Assembly: GCF_032452875.1 (NCBI RefSeq)
Contig: NC_083890.1
Location: 42,220,483-42,284,482 of the forward strand
Length of the DNA: 64,000 nt
Direction: 5' to 3'
Source: Bos javanicus
Taxonomy: Eukaryota; Chordata; Mammalia; Artiodactyla; Bovidae
A program made the translations under genes and the position numbers. Positions 41,600 to 52,410 of the stretch are shown piece by piece. Each line of letters begins with the position of its first letter. Positions within the stretch are counted from its first letter, which is position 1. A model generated the notes under the pieces. The model searched no databases. It was not told where the DNA came from and was given only the letters and a program-made list of their open reading frames with translations.

Positions 41600-41755
41600 G
41601 GCTGGAATCCACACCTGCTCCATGCTATGCGTATTATATCATTTAACTCTCAAGAATATGAGGTCACTGAATTCTCACGACAGCCCTGTGTGGTAGGCTT
41701 TATCCCAAGTGTACAGAGGAGGAAGTGGGTATGTGGAGAAGCTAAGTAACGAAGT
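41600..41755 (+). mobile_element. MIR SINE fragment
   Basis: ATTATATCATTTAACTCTCA, CTCACGACAGCCCTGTGTGG and GAGAAGCTAAGTAACGAAG are MIR core and 3' parts. A BovB copy begins at its right border. Confidence 0.65.
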
Positions 41756-42176
41756 TGTTGCAGTTCAGTCGCTATGTCATGTCTGACTCTTTGTGACCCC
41801 ATGGACTGCAGCATGCCAGGCTTCCCTACCCTTCACTGTCTCCCAGAGTTTGCTGAAACTCATATCCATTGTATCAGTGATGCCATCCAACTCTCTCACC
41901 CTCTGTCGCCCCCTTCTCCTCCTGCCTTCAATCTTTTCCAGCATCAGGGTCTTTTCCAATGAGCTGGTTCTCCACATCAGGTGGCCAAAGAATTGGAGCT
42001 TCAGCATCAGTCTTCCAATGAATATTCAAGGTTGATTTCCTTTAGGATTGACTGGTTCGATCTCTGCTGTCCACGGGACTCCTGAGTCTTCTCCAGCACC
42101 ACAGTTCGAAAGCATCAATTCTTTGATGCTCAGCCTTCTTTATGGTCTAGCTCTCATATCTGTACATGACTATGGG
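41756..42176 (-). mobile_element. BovB LINE, 5'-truncated
   Basis: A minus-strand copy of about 420 bases. The frame 41777-42007 retains ORF2 C-terminal residues (LKLQFFGHLMWRTSSLEKTL, KIEGRRRRGRQRVRELDGIT, WHAAVHGVTKSQT). AGTAACGAAGT (41745-41755) and AGTAACAAAGT (42177-42187) form an 11-base duplication with one mismatch. Confidence 0.95.
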
Positions 42177-42187
42177 AGTAACAAAGT

Positions 42188-42659
42188 AACATTCAGTTTA
42201 AAAATGTGCTTGGAGAGAAAATCTGAATCTGTATTGACTTGACTCCAGAATCCACTCTTGCCACGAGACCATACTATTTTTTCTGGTAAGTGGAAAACGT
42301 GCCAGGGGAAGGAAAAGAATCCAGAGAGTAAGGCTGTTATCTGAGCCAGTTTAAACAGATGCAGACAGAAGAACATCACTTGGAATACAGTCAATTTAGA
42401 CAGAGAAGAGAGTGAGAGGGTACCTTGCAACATCCCTGGAGTAAACCAGATGTAAGAATAAAGTAGCACAGCAAGAATGCTTGAGTTGGAGAAAGGAGTT
42501 AAGTATGTAGAATATGTGACGTCAACTTGGAAAATGCAGGAGAGCCTTAGTGGAACACTTAGATCCACAGAGTAACAAGATTCATGCTTACTAAAAAAAC
42601 AAACCTAATGCTTTAATGGGATGAGGCTGTTGGGCGAGGGTGAACCTATTTTCCATTTG
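42188..42659. other. low-copy sequence
   Basis: The minus frame 42170-42568 (132 codons) has a Leu/Phe-rich sequence but no recognisable membrane-protein family, and its start lies in plain low-copy sequence. Confidence 0.4.
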
Positions 42660-43312
42660 GGAAGATTGTGAATCATCAGGGCCAAAGGATAGAATTCTAA
42701 GTTGGCCTGCCAGTATTCTGGCCCTTGGTGTATATACACCATCTCCTAGTTATTCGATCAAACACACATCGAGGTGCTCCAGAAGAGGGATTTTGCGGGT
42801 CCAATTAAGGTGTCCAATCAGTTGACCTTAAGATAGGTTTTCAGGCTTAACGGTACGGGTCCTTTCAAAAGGCAAGGTTTTCTCTGGTTGGTTGTGAATG
42901 AGGAAGTCAGAAGACTTGCTCTGGCTGGCTTGGAAGAAACAAACAAGCATGTAGTAAAATGCCTATGAGGGCTGATGCTGGCTGATGGGGACTACACGAA
43001 AAAAAAAGAATTGTGGCCAGTACCTGACAGTGGTCCCTGACTGCCAGCTGGGATGAAAATAGGGACTTCAGTTCTATATCCCCAAGGGGATGAATTCTGC
43101 CCAAACCTCTAAGCTTGGAAGAAGATTGAACCCCAGATGAGAGGTTAGTCCTGGTTGACATCTTGATTTCAGCCCAATGAGACCCTGAGCAGAGAATCTG
43201 GTTACTCTGCACCCAGACTTCTGAATTACAGAAACTCTAACAAGTGGTTGTTGTTTTAAACCACTGAGTTGTGGTCACTTGTTACATAGCAACAAAAAAT
43301 AATACATGTATA
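42660..43312 (+). mobile_element. MaLR/ERVL-like LTR relic
   Basis: GGATTTTGCGGGTCCAATTA, GGTGTCCAATCAGTTGACC, GAGGAAGTCAGAAGACTTGC, GGCTGGCTTGGAAGAAAC, GAGCAGAGAATCTGG and TTGTTTTAAACCACTGAGTT, then TTGTTACATAGCAACA, give the full order of a common mammalian LTR of this class. Non-coding. Confidence 0.75.
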
Positions 43313-43769
43313 TTTCATTTCTCTGGTTTTCTCTACAATCTGTCTTCAGGTGTGGCAAGCATTTTTATTTCCTTTTGTTATTGAGGTAATTGATGTACAG
43401 ATGCATTGAATAACTAGCTCCAGTTTATTTAACTTATTAATCAGAGCTGAGAGTAGGTTGTTTCTTTTGATGCTTATAGCAATATACTTTTGGCCCTGCC
43501 ATAACCTGCATACCCTAAGTTGCTCATGCATGCTCTCCTGACCAGGACAATGCATTCCATCATGTTTGGTTCAATGGAGGAAGTGTGACTAAGGGGGAGA
43601 AGGTTGCGGGGAAAGAAGTCAGGAGAGGGGCATATGACAGGGGGCTGCACGTCATTAGAGACGGTCTGTTTTTGCCTTGCATCCGTTTCCCTTTCTTCTG
43701 TGGCATATTCATCTATAGCTGTCTTCATGGCTGCCCTGAACAACGACTGTGTTTTCAGCTTCCTTTTAA
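43313..43769. other. low-copy sequence
   Basis: Overlapping frames on both strands (43474-43773 minus, 43585-43839 plus) are open with no domain. I call none of them a gene. Confidence 0.4.
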
Positions 43770-44112
43770 CCAAGCACGGTCACGTGCCCAAGTTCTGGCC
43801 CATAGTGTCTGGAGAAGGGATGTGGGCAGCATGGGGTAGCACTGTTAAAGAAGAATGTTACATCCTCCCCTTTGTCCTTTCACCTTCCCTCCAGCTGGAC
43901 TTGAGATGTGAATGGACCAAATGGTCTGAACACAGCATCCTAAAGTTGGCGGCGCCATGAATCAGAGGAATTGATGCCACCGAGCTGGTAGCTGCCAGAC
44001 AGCTTTGATTGCTCTCAAGCCTGGACTGTTCTGTGAGAAAGAACAAACTCCTACCTGCCTAAGCCGCTCTCATTTCAGATTTGTTACATCAGCCATACCT
44101 AAGTCCTGGCTA
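43770..44112 (+). mobile_element. LTR-like relic (MaLR type), eroded
   Basis: ACGGTCACGTGCCCAAGTTC, GAATGTTACATCCTCCC, CACCGAGCTGGTAGCTGCC, and ATTTCAGATTTGTTACATC, ending GTCCTGGCTAATGCA, resemble the order of a MaLR-type LTR. Many positions differ. Confidence 0.42.
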
Positions 44113-44254
44113 ATGCATATGCTTACCGGAGCATCTGGGAACAGTCTGTGCATTGTGCAATCGTGACGATGTGTGTGAGAGCCGTGCGCATGGAGCTTGA
44201 CCTGTTATTGTTCGTGATTTGGAGGAAACTTGCAGCTTTGCTCTTTTTCAGTTT

Positions 44255-44580
44255 CTCTGACTTACCCTCCGCGCTTCCTTTTTAAGAACCCAGCTCAGTG
44301 CTGTTCATTTGGTTCCCTCAGTGTCCTCTGGTATGTGGTCTTCGGACCCTTCGTATGTGTCTCCACAATGGAACAGCTCCCTGTTTAGAGGTTTTTCCCC
44401 CATCGTGGCCCTTACCACCCGGGATTGAAGTGGCCCCATTCCTGGGGCCCCTCCCCGCAGGGCTGTGAACCCCCTCAGGGCAGAGCTGTCTCCTGCTGTA
44501 CCAGAGAGCCTGTTCCATATTAAGCCCACAAAGCATATTTGTGAAGTGCTCATACATGTGAATGAAGGAAGGAATGGAGG
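44255..44580 (+). mobile_element. possible L2 relic
   Basis: GAACCCAGCTCAGTGCTG, TGTGAACCCCCTCAGGGCAG and AGTGCTCATACATGTGAATG, with GAATGAAGGAAGGAATGG at the end, fit an L2 3' region. The middle (44330-44450) is not recognisable. Confidence 0.4.
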
Positions 44581-45333
44581 AATGCATGAAAACATTGTAA
44601 AGTGGGGTGTTTATAATGATGGCCTCCTGTTATGGCTGAAAACTCACTTCTCTATGTGTTTGATGTTGGCCCATGTGGGACTTTGCAATATGGATGTCTG
44701 ATGTAATAATGAGGTTTTATTTGGGAGGGACACCCTGCACAGTTAAACGCCCTTTATTCTTTATACAATCGGAGCTTTCAAATCAAGTCCTAGTCACATA
44801 ACTTTCCATCCTACTTTTCTGTCGTTCTCCTTGTCCTTTGCCTTCTACCCTCAGGAAATCCCCTGTATCTGTAGCCCTTTATTTTCAAGAAGTAATCATG
44901 TAGTAAATCCCATCCCACTGAGTCAAATTTAGGTCATCTTTTATTTGGTCAAAATACAGTCTTACTGGCAAGTGGTATCACTATTATTCAGGAACACACA
45001 TATTGTTTTACTTACAGCTATGTAGTATTTTATGTTCTCATATAAATGTTATGCCTGGATTATAGCTGAGGCAAACTGGACTCCATTTATTTGAAAAAAT
45101 AATGGGAAATCAGGTTCATTCTATTCACCTTCCTGACAGTTTTCTATTTCTCAAAGGGGCCCTTCTTTGGACTGCAGGGGGGCTGCTTTGCAAACAGTCT
45201 CTCCACTGACTCTCTGGGACAGCTTACTTACTGGTCTGCAAGAGGCTCTCAGCTAGGGGAGGGGGAGAGGCCAAAAAATCTGCCACATGGAGCAAGAGCG
45301 GGAAAGTTGCTCAGCTCAGCTGGTTGGAAGAAG
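44581..45333. other. low-copy sequence
   Basis: AT-rich between 44960 and 45110. No gene or repeat recognised. Confidence 0.4.
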
Positions 45334-45520
45334 CATCAGTCGCTCAGTCGTGTCTGACTCTTTGCAACCCTATGGACTAGCCCGCCAGGCTTCTCTGTCC
45401 ATGGGATTCTCCAGGCAAGAATACTGGAGTGGGTTGCCATTCCCTTCTCCAGGAGATCTTCCTGACCCAGGGATCGAACCTGGGTCTCCTGCATTGCAGA
45501 CAGATTCTTTACCCTCTGAG
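45334..45520 (-). mobile_element. Bov-tA SINE, head shortened
   Basis: A minus-strand copy from GCATCAGTCGCTCAGTCGTG to TTCTTTACCCTCTGAGG. The last 15 bases of the tRNA-like head are missing. Confidence 0.92.
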
Positions 45521-46227
45521 GTAAAGAAGAGGAAGAGTGGACAAAACTGTCCGGTTCGCTTGGGCTAGAGAAGGTAGATGATTAGAAAAGGGAGGTTAGA
45601 AAAATGATGACACTTCCTTTGGGCCAAGCGTTCAGAAAAGATGGAAGAATGCGATTCCGGTAGTGGACTTGTGTATCATCGTTACCACCGTCCCGTGGTC
45701 AAAGAAAGACCCCTTTGTTTAGGGTTTTGTGTGTCTGTACTGGCGTGTTATTACTTTGCCTACGCTCCCGTCACTAGCAAATGGTGAAGCCGGAGTAGAA
45801 GTCTGGCTAAACATGTGCTTGCCTATTCCATGGCTATATTTATGCTTGTTACCTTGTACTTATCCATGTATATACATATGTATGTATACACATCGCTATT
45901 TTTGTGGCGATGCCTGCAGGAACATAGTTCTGGAACTTCTTTCGCAGAATTACACCAACAGGAATGGCATTCTGGAACCTTGTTTTTAGCAGAACTCAGT
46001 TGTCTGTATAATGAAACACATGCTACATACAGATGCAGTTGAATGTTCAAACTGAAAATATGCTCATTTATGCGCGCTTCCCTTCTCCTTCTGAAGAAGC
46101 AGGAGCCACGATTTTGTTAGATGTCGGTCTTGAAGGAGTGTGCCTTCTCCAGAGTCTGAAATAAGACCCGTTCCCCCCACAGGCAAGCCTGCAAGGGAGC
46201 TGCCAGCAGAGGAGGAAGAGCTTTGTC
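45521..46227. other. low-copy sequence
   Basis: Contains an alternating ATGTAT/ATACAT patch near 45865-45890. Frames of 75-86 codons on both strands overlap across it. Confidence 0.4.
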
Positions 46228-47570
46228 ATTGGACAGCCACTCCCCTTTACTCCCTCCCCAGCACCTGGCAACCGTCTTTCTGCTTCTGTTTCTACGAGTA
46301 TGAGGCTACTTTGGACACACATGAATGAAATCCTGTAGTTATTGTCCTTTTGTGGCTGGCACATTTCGCTTAGCATCGTGCCCTCAAGATTCATCTACAT
46401 TGTAGCTTGTGACAGGAGTTCCATTTTTTTTTTTAAAGGCTGAATAATATTCCATTATGTGCATATAAGAGGAGGGCATGGCAACCCATTCCAGTATTCT
46501 TCCAGTGGTGACATGTATTCACTTCACCTGGACTAAAGTTCCCCCTTACTCCAGTATTCTTGCCTGGGGAATCCCAAGGACAGAGGGAGAATCCCAAGGA
46601 CAGAGGATGCCTCCTCCCAACCCACTGCCCTAGTGGGCTATAGTCCATGGGGTCACAAAGAGGCAGACATGACGGAGCGACTAAACACACACAGCACATA
46701 TGCATGTAACAGCTTTTCTTTATCCTCTCATTTGTCTGTAGACATTAGGGCTGCTTCTACCTTCTGGCTATCGTGAATAATGTGCAATGAATATAGGTGT
46801 GCAAATATCTTTTCGAGAACCTTCTTGCAATTTTCCTGGACATATCCAGAAGTGGGGTTGCTGGATCATACGGTAATCCTGTTTTCAGATTTTCCAAGAA
46901 TCTACACTGTTTTCCACAGTGGCTGCATTTTACATTTCCACCAACGGTGCCCAAGAATTCCAATTTCTCTGAATCTTTGATAATACTTATTATTATAATT
47001 TCTATTTTTTGAAAGTGCCCTAACCAAAGGATATGAGATAATATCTCATTGTGATTCTGATTTATAATTCTCTAATGATTAGTAATGTTGACCATCTTTT
47101 ATATTCTTGCTATTCATTAGTATATCATCTTTGGAGAAAAGTCAGCTCAAGTCCTTTGCCCATCTTTATATGGAGTTGATTTTTTTGTTGTTGTTATTGA
47201 GTTGTAAGAATTTTTATATATTCTGGTTATTAATCTGATATCAGATAAATGGTCTGCAGTTATTTTTTCCCATTCCGTAGGTTACGTTTTCCCTTGTGGA
47301 TTGTTTCCTACGCTGTGCAGAAATTTTAAAGTCTGATGTAGTCCTGTTTATTTTTGCTTTTGTTGCTTGTGCTTCTTGTGTCATATCCAAGAAATCATTG
47401 CCAAATCCAAAGTCATAAAGCTCGCCCCCTTGCTCTCTTACAAAACTTTTATAGTTTTAGTTTAGCATGTAAGTCTTTAATTCATTTTGAGTTAATTAAG
47501 CCCAAGTTCATTATTTTGCACGTGACTGTCACGTTTTCCCAGCACCATTTGTTGAAGAAACTCTGCCTGT
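46228..47570 (-). mobile_element. L1MB-like LINE relic with SINE inside
   Basis: A 1.3-kb minus-strand relic. Minus frames preserve ORF2 C-terminal residues: NLKTGLPYDPATPLLDMSRK and HTYIHCTLFTIARR (46757-46963), and LEGTMLSEMCQPQKDN (near 46340-46390). The right part (CATATCCAAGAAATCATTGCC, TTTTGAGTTAATT, CCCAGCACCATTTGTTGAAG) is further upstream in ORF2. A BovA copy interrupts it at 46469-46697. An MLT1 LTR lies directly beyond the right end. Confidence 0.9.
46469..46697 (+). mobile_element. BovA SINE, rearranged, nested in L1
   Basis: The element has a 50-base foreign block (46501-46550) between two copies of TCCAGTATTCT, and a tandem pair of ATCCCAAGGACAGAGGGAGA-type 20-mers at 46571-46606. 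It ends GAGCGACTAAACACACACAGC. The tRNA-like head is absent. Confidence 0.85.
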
Positions 47571-47589
47571 TATCACAAGGCTGTTTTCT

Positions 47590-47790
47590 CCCTGTGTGTT
47601 CCTTTCCACTTCTTATAAGGACACCAGTCATATTGGATTAAAGGCTCACCCTGCTCCAGTATGACCTCATCTTAACCTAACTAATTATATCTGCAGTGAC
47701 CCGGTTTCCAAATAAGGTCACATTCTGAGGTTCTGGGGACTGGGACTTCAACATATGTGTTTTGGGAGCACACAGTTCAACCCATAATAG
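47590..47790 (-). mobile_element. MLT1-type LTR fragment
   Basis: In reverse orientation: CTTATAAGGACACCAGTCAT, ATTGGATTAAAGGCTCACCC, GACCTCATCTTAACCTAAC, AAGGTCACATTCTGAGG and CAGTTCAACCCATAATAG. The distal half is missing, and an L1 relic abuts on the left. Confidence 0.82.
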
Positions 47791-47814
47791 TTTGTGTCAG
47801 GGACTGAGCTAGAA

Positions 47815-48062
47815 TTTCAGCATCTCATTACTCTTTACAGCAACCTTATGAGATTAATGATTATTAAATTCAAGGGACTTCTCTGCTATTCCAGCGGTTA
47901 AGACTCCACTCTCCCAAAGAAGGAGCCATGGGTTTGATCCCTGGTTGAGCATCTACGATTCTGCATGCCACACAGGGTGACCAGAAAAAACAGTTACCAT
48001 CTTCATTAGGTGGATGAGAATGCTGAGCTTTAGAGGGGCTCAGCAACTTGCTCGGCTTTTCG
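47815..48062 (+). mobile_element. MIR SINE, split by a SINE
   Basis: CAGCAACCTTATGAGATTAA lies left of the insertion and GTTACCATCTTCATTAGGTG, GGATGAGAATGCTGAGC and CTCAGCAACTTGCTCGG lie right of it. Together they make one MIR. Confidence 0.68.
47876..47995 (+). mobile_element. short tRNA-derived SINE nested in MIR
   Basis: GACTTCTCTGCTATTCCAGC, GGTTAAGACTCCACTCTCCC, GGGTTTGATCCCTGGTTGAG and CATGCCACACAGGGTGACC, with a short A-rich end. Confidence 0.78.
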
Positions 48063-48126
48063 AACTGGGGACATGTCCTCCAACCACTTGACTTTGCAAG
48101 TAACTTTGAGTTTGACAAACAGAGGG

Positions 48127-48350
48127 GAACTTTACTTCTGGTGGCTCAGACTGTTAGGAGTCTGCCTTGCAATTCAGGAGACCCAAGTTCAATCCCTGGG
48201 TCGGGAAGATCCCCTGGAAAAGGCCATGGTAACCCATTCCAGTATTCTTGCCTAGAGAATTCCATGGACAGAGGAGCCTGGCAGGCTGCAGTCCATGGGA
48301 TCACAAAGAGTTGGATAGGACTTTGTGACTAACACTTTCACTTTTACTTA
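48127..48350 (+). mobile_element. Bov-tA SINE
   Basis: TTCTGGTGGCTCAGACTG, CCAAGTTCAATCCCTGGGTC, CCATTCCAGTATTCTTGCC and a GTGACTAACACTTTCACTTT end, followed by a run of about 14 A (48350-48363). Confidence 0.93.
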
Positions 48351-49049
48351 AAAAAAAAAAAAATTCTTGACATCTCTTGCATGTTAGTGTTTTAGTGATG
48401 GTTTTTGATTCAGAGATTTTTCAGAGGGTTAGTTCACCTCTGTCAGAAAGAAAGTTTCCTGTGGTTTGGAACAGGCCTGCCTGGTGAGATTTTTTTTTCC
48501 AATTCCTTGCAGATATGAGTACAGTGTTGACCATTCAAGAGGATTTGAGTTTGGACCCAGCAGAACAGAAAGGTCGGGAATCTAGGACTTAGAGAAAAGC
48601 CAGGGAAGATTCAGGGGCATATAAGTTGTGATTTTCCTGTTGTATGAATGATGCATAGTAACATATACACAGAAATATATAAGACCTGAGATGAACACAT
48701 GGCTATAGTCCTTTATGGAGGAGGGAGAAAGTGGCCAGGGAATCTCTGCTTCCAGCCCTGTCCTTTCCCAGTCCTTTCTGTCTCTAGCCTTCTAAAGACT
48801 GATCACACTGGGGAAATTGAGGCAATTCAGTGTTTCCCTCCACTTCTGTCTTAAAATTGTTTTCAGGAAAAAAAATATATAAATATATATATATAAGCCA
48901 ATGAAACCTGAGACTGCCTGTCTGACTCTGTTCAGAAGCATTTAGATCTTAGCAGAAGGCAAAGAGAACAGAACTGAGCTAGATCAGTTCTTCTCACCTC
49001 CTTTCTTAGAGTAACACATACAATTTTTTTTCAATTAAAGTTTCTATAG
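48351..49049. other. low-copy sequence
   Basis: Begins with an A run and holds an AT dinucleotide patch at 48872-48896. Otherwise I see no repeat or gene. Confidence 0.4.
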
Positions 49050-49587
49050 GGGCTTCTCTGGTGGCTCAGTGGTAAAGAATCCTCCTGCCAATGCAGGAGA
49101 CAAGATCCCTGGTCCCAGAAGATCCCACACGCTGCAGAGCAACTAAGCCCGTGCACCACAACTGCTGATCCTGTGCGCTAGAGGCCGGGAGCCACAACTA
49201 AGGAAGCCCGTGCTTCTCAACAAGAGAAACAACCACAATGAGAACTCTGTGTGCTGCAGCTAGAGTAGCCCCCAGCTTGCTGCAGCTAGGGGCTCCCCTG
49301 GTGGCTCAGCTGGTAAAGAATCCACCTGCAATGCAGGAGACCTCAGTTCAATTCCTGGGTCCGGAAGATCTGCTGGAGAAGGGATAGGCTATCCACTCCA
49401 GTATTCTTGGCTTTCCTGGTGGCTCAGCTGGTAAAGAATCTGCCTGAAATGTGGGAGATCTGAGTTCGATCCCTGGGTTGGGAAGATCCCCTGGAGAAGG
49501 GAAAGGCAAATAGTCAGACACGACTGAGCAACTTTCACTTCACTTGCTGCAACTACAGAAAAACCTGAACAGCAAAGAAGATTCAGC
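49050..49587 (+). mobile_element. CHR-type SINE, split by a dimeric Bov-tA2
   Basis: The left part runs from GGGGCTTCTCTGGTGGC to TAGCCCCCAGCTTGCTGC. The right part resumes TTGCTGCAACTACAGAAA and ends AAGAAGATTCAGCCAAAG. The split falls in the conserved CTTGCTGCAACTA block near the 3' end. Confidence 0.93.
49289..49542 (+). mobile_element. Bov-tA2-type dimeric SINE nested in CHR
   Basis: Two tRNA-like heads (GGCTCCCCTGGTGGCTCAGC and GGCTTTCCTGGTGGCTCAGC) are joined through TATTCTT; the end is CAACTTTCACTTCA. A 13-base duplication, CTTGCTGCAGCTA at 49276-49288 and CTTGCTGCAACTA at 49543-49555, has one mismatch. Confidence 0.96.
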
Positions 49588-50126
49588 CAAAGTGGGTGGG
49601 GGGTGGGAATTATATGGAAATCAACAAAGTCCAGAAGATTGAATGGGAGGCCTCCTGGCTGGAGCAGCGTCAGGAGCCTGGAGCTGTTTGGTTTGCTCCT
49701 CCTTGGGGCAGCCTGTGAGGAGCCCCTACGGGATCCCAAGGGCCCTGGGGAGCCCAGTGACAAACCATTGGCTCAGGTCATGTTTGAAATTCCTTGAGTG
49801 AAGAAAGATCTCTAAGACACATTAAGAGCAAAAAGTGAGACAGAAGAGCATGGGTGGTTAAGGTCCCCAGTTCTTGCCGTGTTTCTGCTGCTTCACCTGT
49901 ATGTAAACATCCAGAGAAAGAATTAGAGGAATCCACATACCTGGGAGAACAGGCACTTTTGCAGAGGAATTTGAGAGAAGAAATCAGGAGGGTTTTCAAC
50001 TTAAACTGTTGGAATTTTTGTAAATTTTTTTTGCAGTGGTCATGCATTTAGATGTTATTGAATAAATTGCAGTAAATAAATAAGCATAAAATAAGTAGAA
50101 AATAAAGTAAAATAAATGGTAAAGAA
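49588..50126. other. low-copy sequence with A/T-rich right end
   Basis: From 50050 to 50120 the sequence is a degenerate (AAATAAGT)-like run that resembles an old SINE tail without its SINE. A BovB copy follows. Confidence 0.4.
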
Positions 50127-50473
50127 GATGCTAGAGAAGACTCTGGAGAGTCCCTTGGACTGCAAGGAGATCACATCAATCAATCCTAAAGGAAATCAAC
50201 CCTGAATATTCATTGGAAGGACTGATGCTGAAGCTCTAATACTTTGTCCACCTGATGCAAACAGCTGACTCACTGGAAAAGACCCTGATACTGGGAAAGA
50301 TTGAAGGCAGAAGGAAAAGAGGGTCTCAGGATGAGATGGTTGGATGGTATCACCAACTCAATGGACATGAGTCTGAGTAAGTTCTGGGAGATGGTGAAGG
50401 ACAGGGAAATGTAGATGCTGCTGGCCATGGGGAGACAAAAAATTGGACTCAGCTGAGTGACTGAACAACAACA
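50127..50473 (+). mobile_element. BovB LINE, 5'-truncated
   Basis: GATGCTAGAGAAGACTCTGG to GTGACTGAACAACAACAA. It contains GGAAGGACTGATGCTGAAGC and GAGTAAGTTCTGGGAGATGG. AAAGAAG flanks both sides, a possible 7-base duplication. No long frame survives. Confidence 0.93.
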
Positions 50474-51974
50474 AAGAAGGAATTTTTTAAAAACCCCTCT
50501 GAAAGCCTGTACCATGTCTATAATGGGAAAATTTCAGTTATCAGCTCACAGCATGTTGGGAGAGTATATTTGTTTGGATCAAACAAGAAGTTATTTCTTA
50601 AATATGTACATCCACATAGTGTACCGTTAGTAGCTTTGAGATGATCCATATAGTTCTTATTTATTTATGTGTATCGACATTGTGTGATTCTTTCAAGGAT
50701 GAGCTGACATAAGGTTGAAGGTACCTTTAACAAAAACTCCCTTTCTCCCTCCTTCCTCTTCCCTTAATCAGGAAGAAGCCACATTTGACCACAGGGAGAC
50801 CCTGGCCCAGTGAGGTTTGAGACTGTAGTGAAAGGCATTCACCTCTCTTCCTCAGTCACCTAGCTGGACAGGTCCAAGAATGGGGACCTGACCCTCAAGC
50901 CCAGAGGGAAACTGAGTGGACCATTTTTTAAAAGAAGGGTCTCTAGCCTGCCCTAGCTCTCACCACCTGCTGCCTAACACAAGGTTTCTGTTTCAAAGAA
51001 GGCATGTAGGTGTGCAGGGCAAGTACCCTCACTTCCTGTGGGTTCCCAGTCTCTTTGTGTATTTGCAGTTAGAACCTGCCATGGTTCACGTTTGTTGCGG
51101 TTCCAATAAGATCTTGCCTCTGCTGAGTTAGGACCAAGGTCTGGTCCCTTTTTCTATGGCATCTTATTAAACTGCAGCCAAAGTGGAAAAGGGAACTTAT
51201 ATCTGCAAACTGTCAGAGATGTGGTGCGGAGCCTGCCCTGAGGAGCCAGAAAAAGCATTCACTCGCTCATTCACACCGTCGTTCACTGAGTTCGTGCTCT
51301 GCACCAGCTGTAGTACAGTTACTAAGGATGAAATGATGACTGGGACGCGATCCACACGCTTAACCTGAAGGAGCCCACCCTCTAAACATGCCGGTATGTC
51401 TGAGGAATCACAGACTACGGATTTAGAGTCAAAAAGAAATCTACAGATACCACCTGTCCACTTCTTAGAAAGCTGGTCTTATTAGAGAGTAGACAGGCAT
51501 AGATCTAGATCTGTTAAAAATGAATACATTAGTATGCATAGCTTGAGAAATTATAAATCAGCCTTAAAATTTTTTTTGTTTCTTTTTCCTAAATTCTAGT
51601 GGGAATGCATTTATTTTTCTCTTATCAAATGAATTAGTTGACAGGAGAACATTAATATGAGTGTGTAGAAAACTGCAAAAGGTCAACAAACAACCCCCCC
51701 AAAAAAAACCTCCAGCAGGAATGTCCTCTCAGTTCAACAGCACTGGTCCAGCCGAAAGCCCATTCTTGGGAGGACTGGAGAAACTGGATATTACGTAGTT
51801 GTGTTGTGTCTGTGCTAGCATTCCTGATGTGGTTGCTGCGCTCCAGCCTTGTGGCAGGAGGCCCTTGTTCTTGGAAGTGCTGAAGCTTTTATGAGTGAAG
51901 TGTCCTGACATCAGCAAGAAACTCTTAAATGACTCCGCTGAAAATAAATTTAAAGTAAATAGAAATAATTAAAA
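50474..51974. other. 1.5-kb low-copy stretch
   Basis: No transposon or exon recognised. Frames of 60-72 codons at 50916-51131 and 51183-51368 lack domains. CCCCCC and A runs occur near 51693-51708. Confidence 0.45.
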
Positions 51975-51981
51975 TAATGTG

Positions 51982-52205
51982 ATGCGAAGAGCCAACTCAT
52001 TAGAAAAAACCCTGATGCTGGGAAAGATTGAAGGCAGGAGGAGAAGGGGACGACAGAGGATGAAATGGTTGGATGGCATCACCGACTCAACGCACAGGAG
52101 TCTGAGCAAACTCCAGGAGATGCTGAAGGACAGGGAAGCCTGGGGTGCTGCAGTCCATGGAGTCTCAAAGAGTCAGACATGACCGAGTAACTGAACAACA
52201 ACAAA
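51982..52205 (+). mobile_element. BovB LINE, 5'-truncated
   Basis: About 224 bases; the frame 51979-52182 retains KIEGRRRRGRQRMKWLDGIT and WGAAVHGVSKSQT of the ORF2 C-terminus. TAATGTG at 51975-51981 and 52207-52213 is a likely target duplication. Confidence 0.93.
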
Positions 52206-52208
52206 GTA

Positions 52209-52302
52209 ATGTGTGTGTTATATATATATATATAGAGAGAGAGAGAGAAAGGGTGTGTGTGTGTGTGTATATATATAAATATATATATAGAGAGAGAGAG
52301 AA
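52209..52302. repeat. compound microsatellite
   Basis: Blocks follow in order: GT, TA, GA, GT, TA with an ATAA interruption, TA, then GA. The TA-GA and GT-TA order occurs twice, suggesting duplication of a composite block. It lies directly after a BovB tail. Confidence 0.92.
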
Positions 52303-52311
52303 GGAAGTAAA

Positions 52312-52410
52312 TATGCAAACTGGTAACAATTGGTGAATCTGAATGAGGAACACGTGGGTGTTTGTTATACTTTTTGGAACTGTAGATTCAAAAGTTTTTA
52401 CATTCAGACT
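52312..52410. mobile_element. old interspersed repeat end, class uncertain
   Basis: GCAAACTGGTAACAATTGGT, GAATCTGAATGAGGAAC and GGGTGTTTGTTATACTTTTT match the same recalled repeat as 11330-11545. The compound microsatellite lies where the related elements often have a TATATA/GAGA stretch. Confidence 0.4.
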
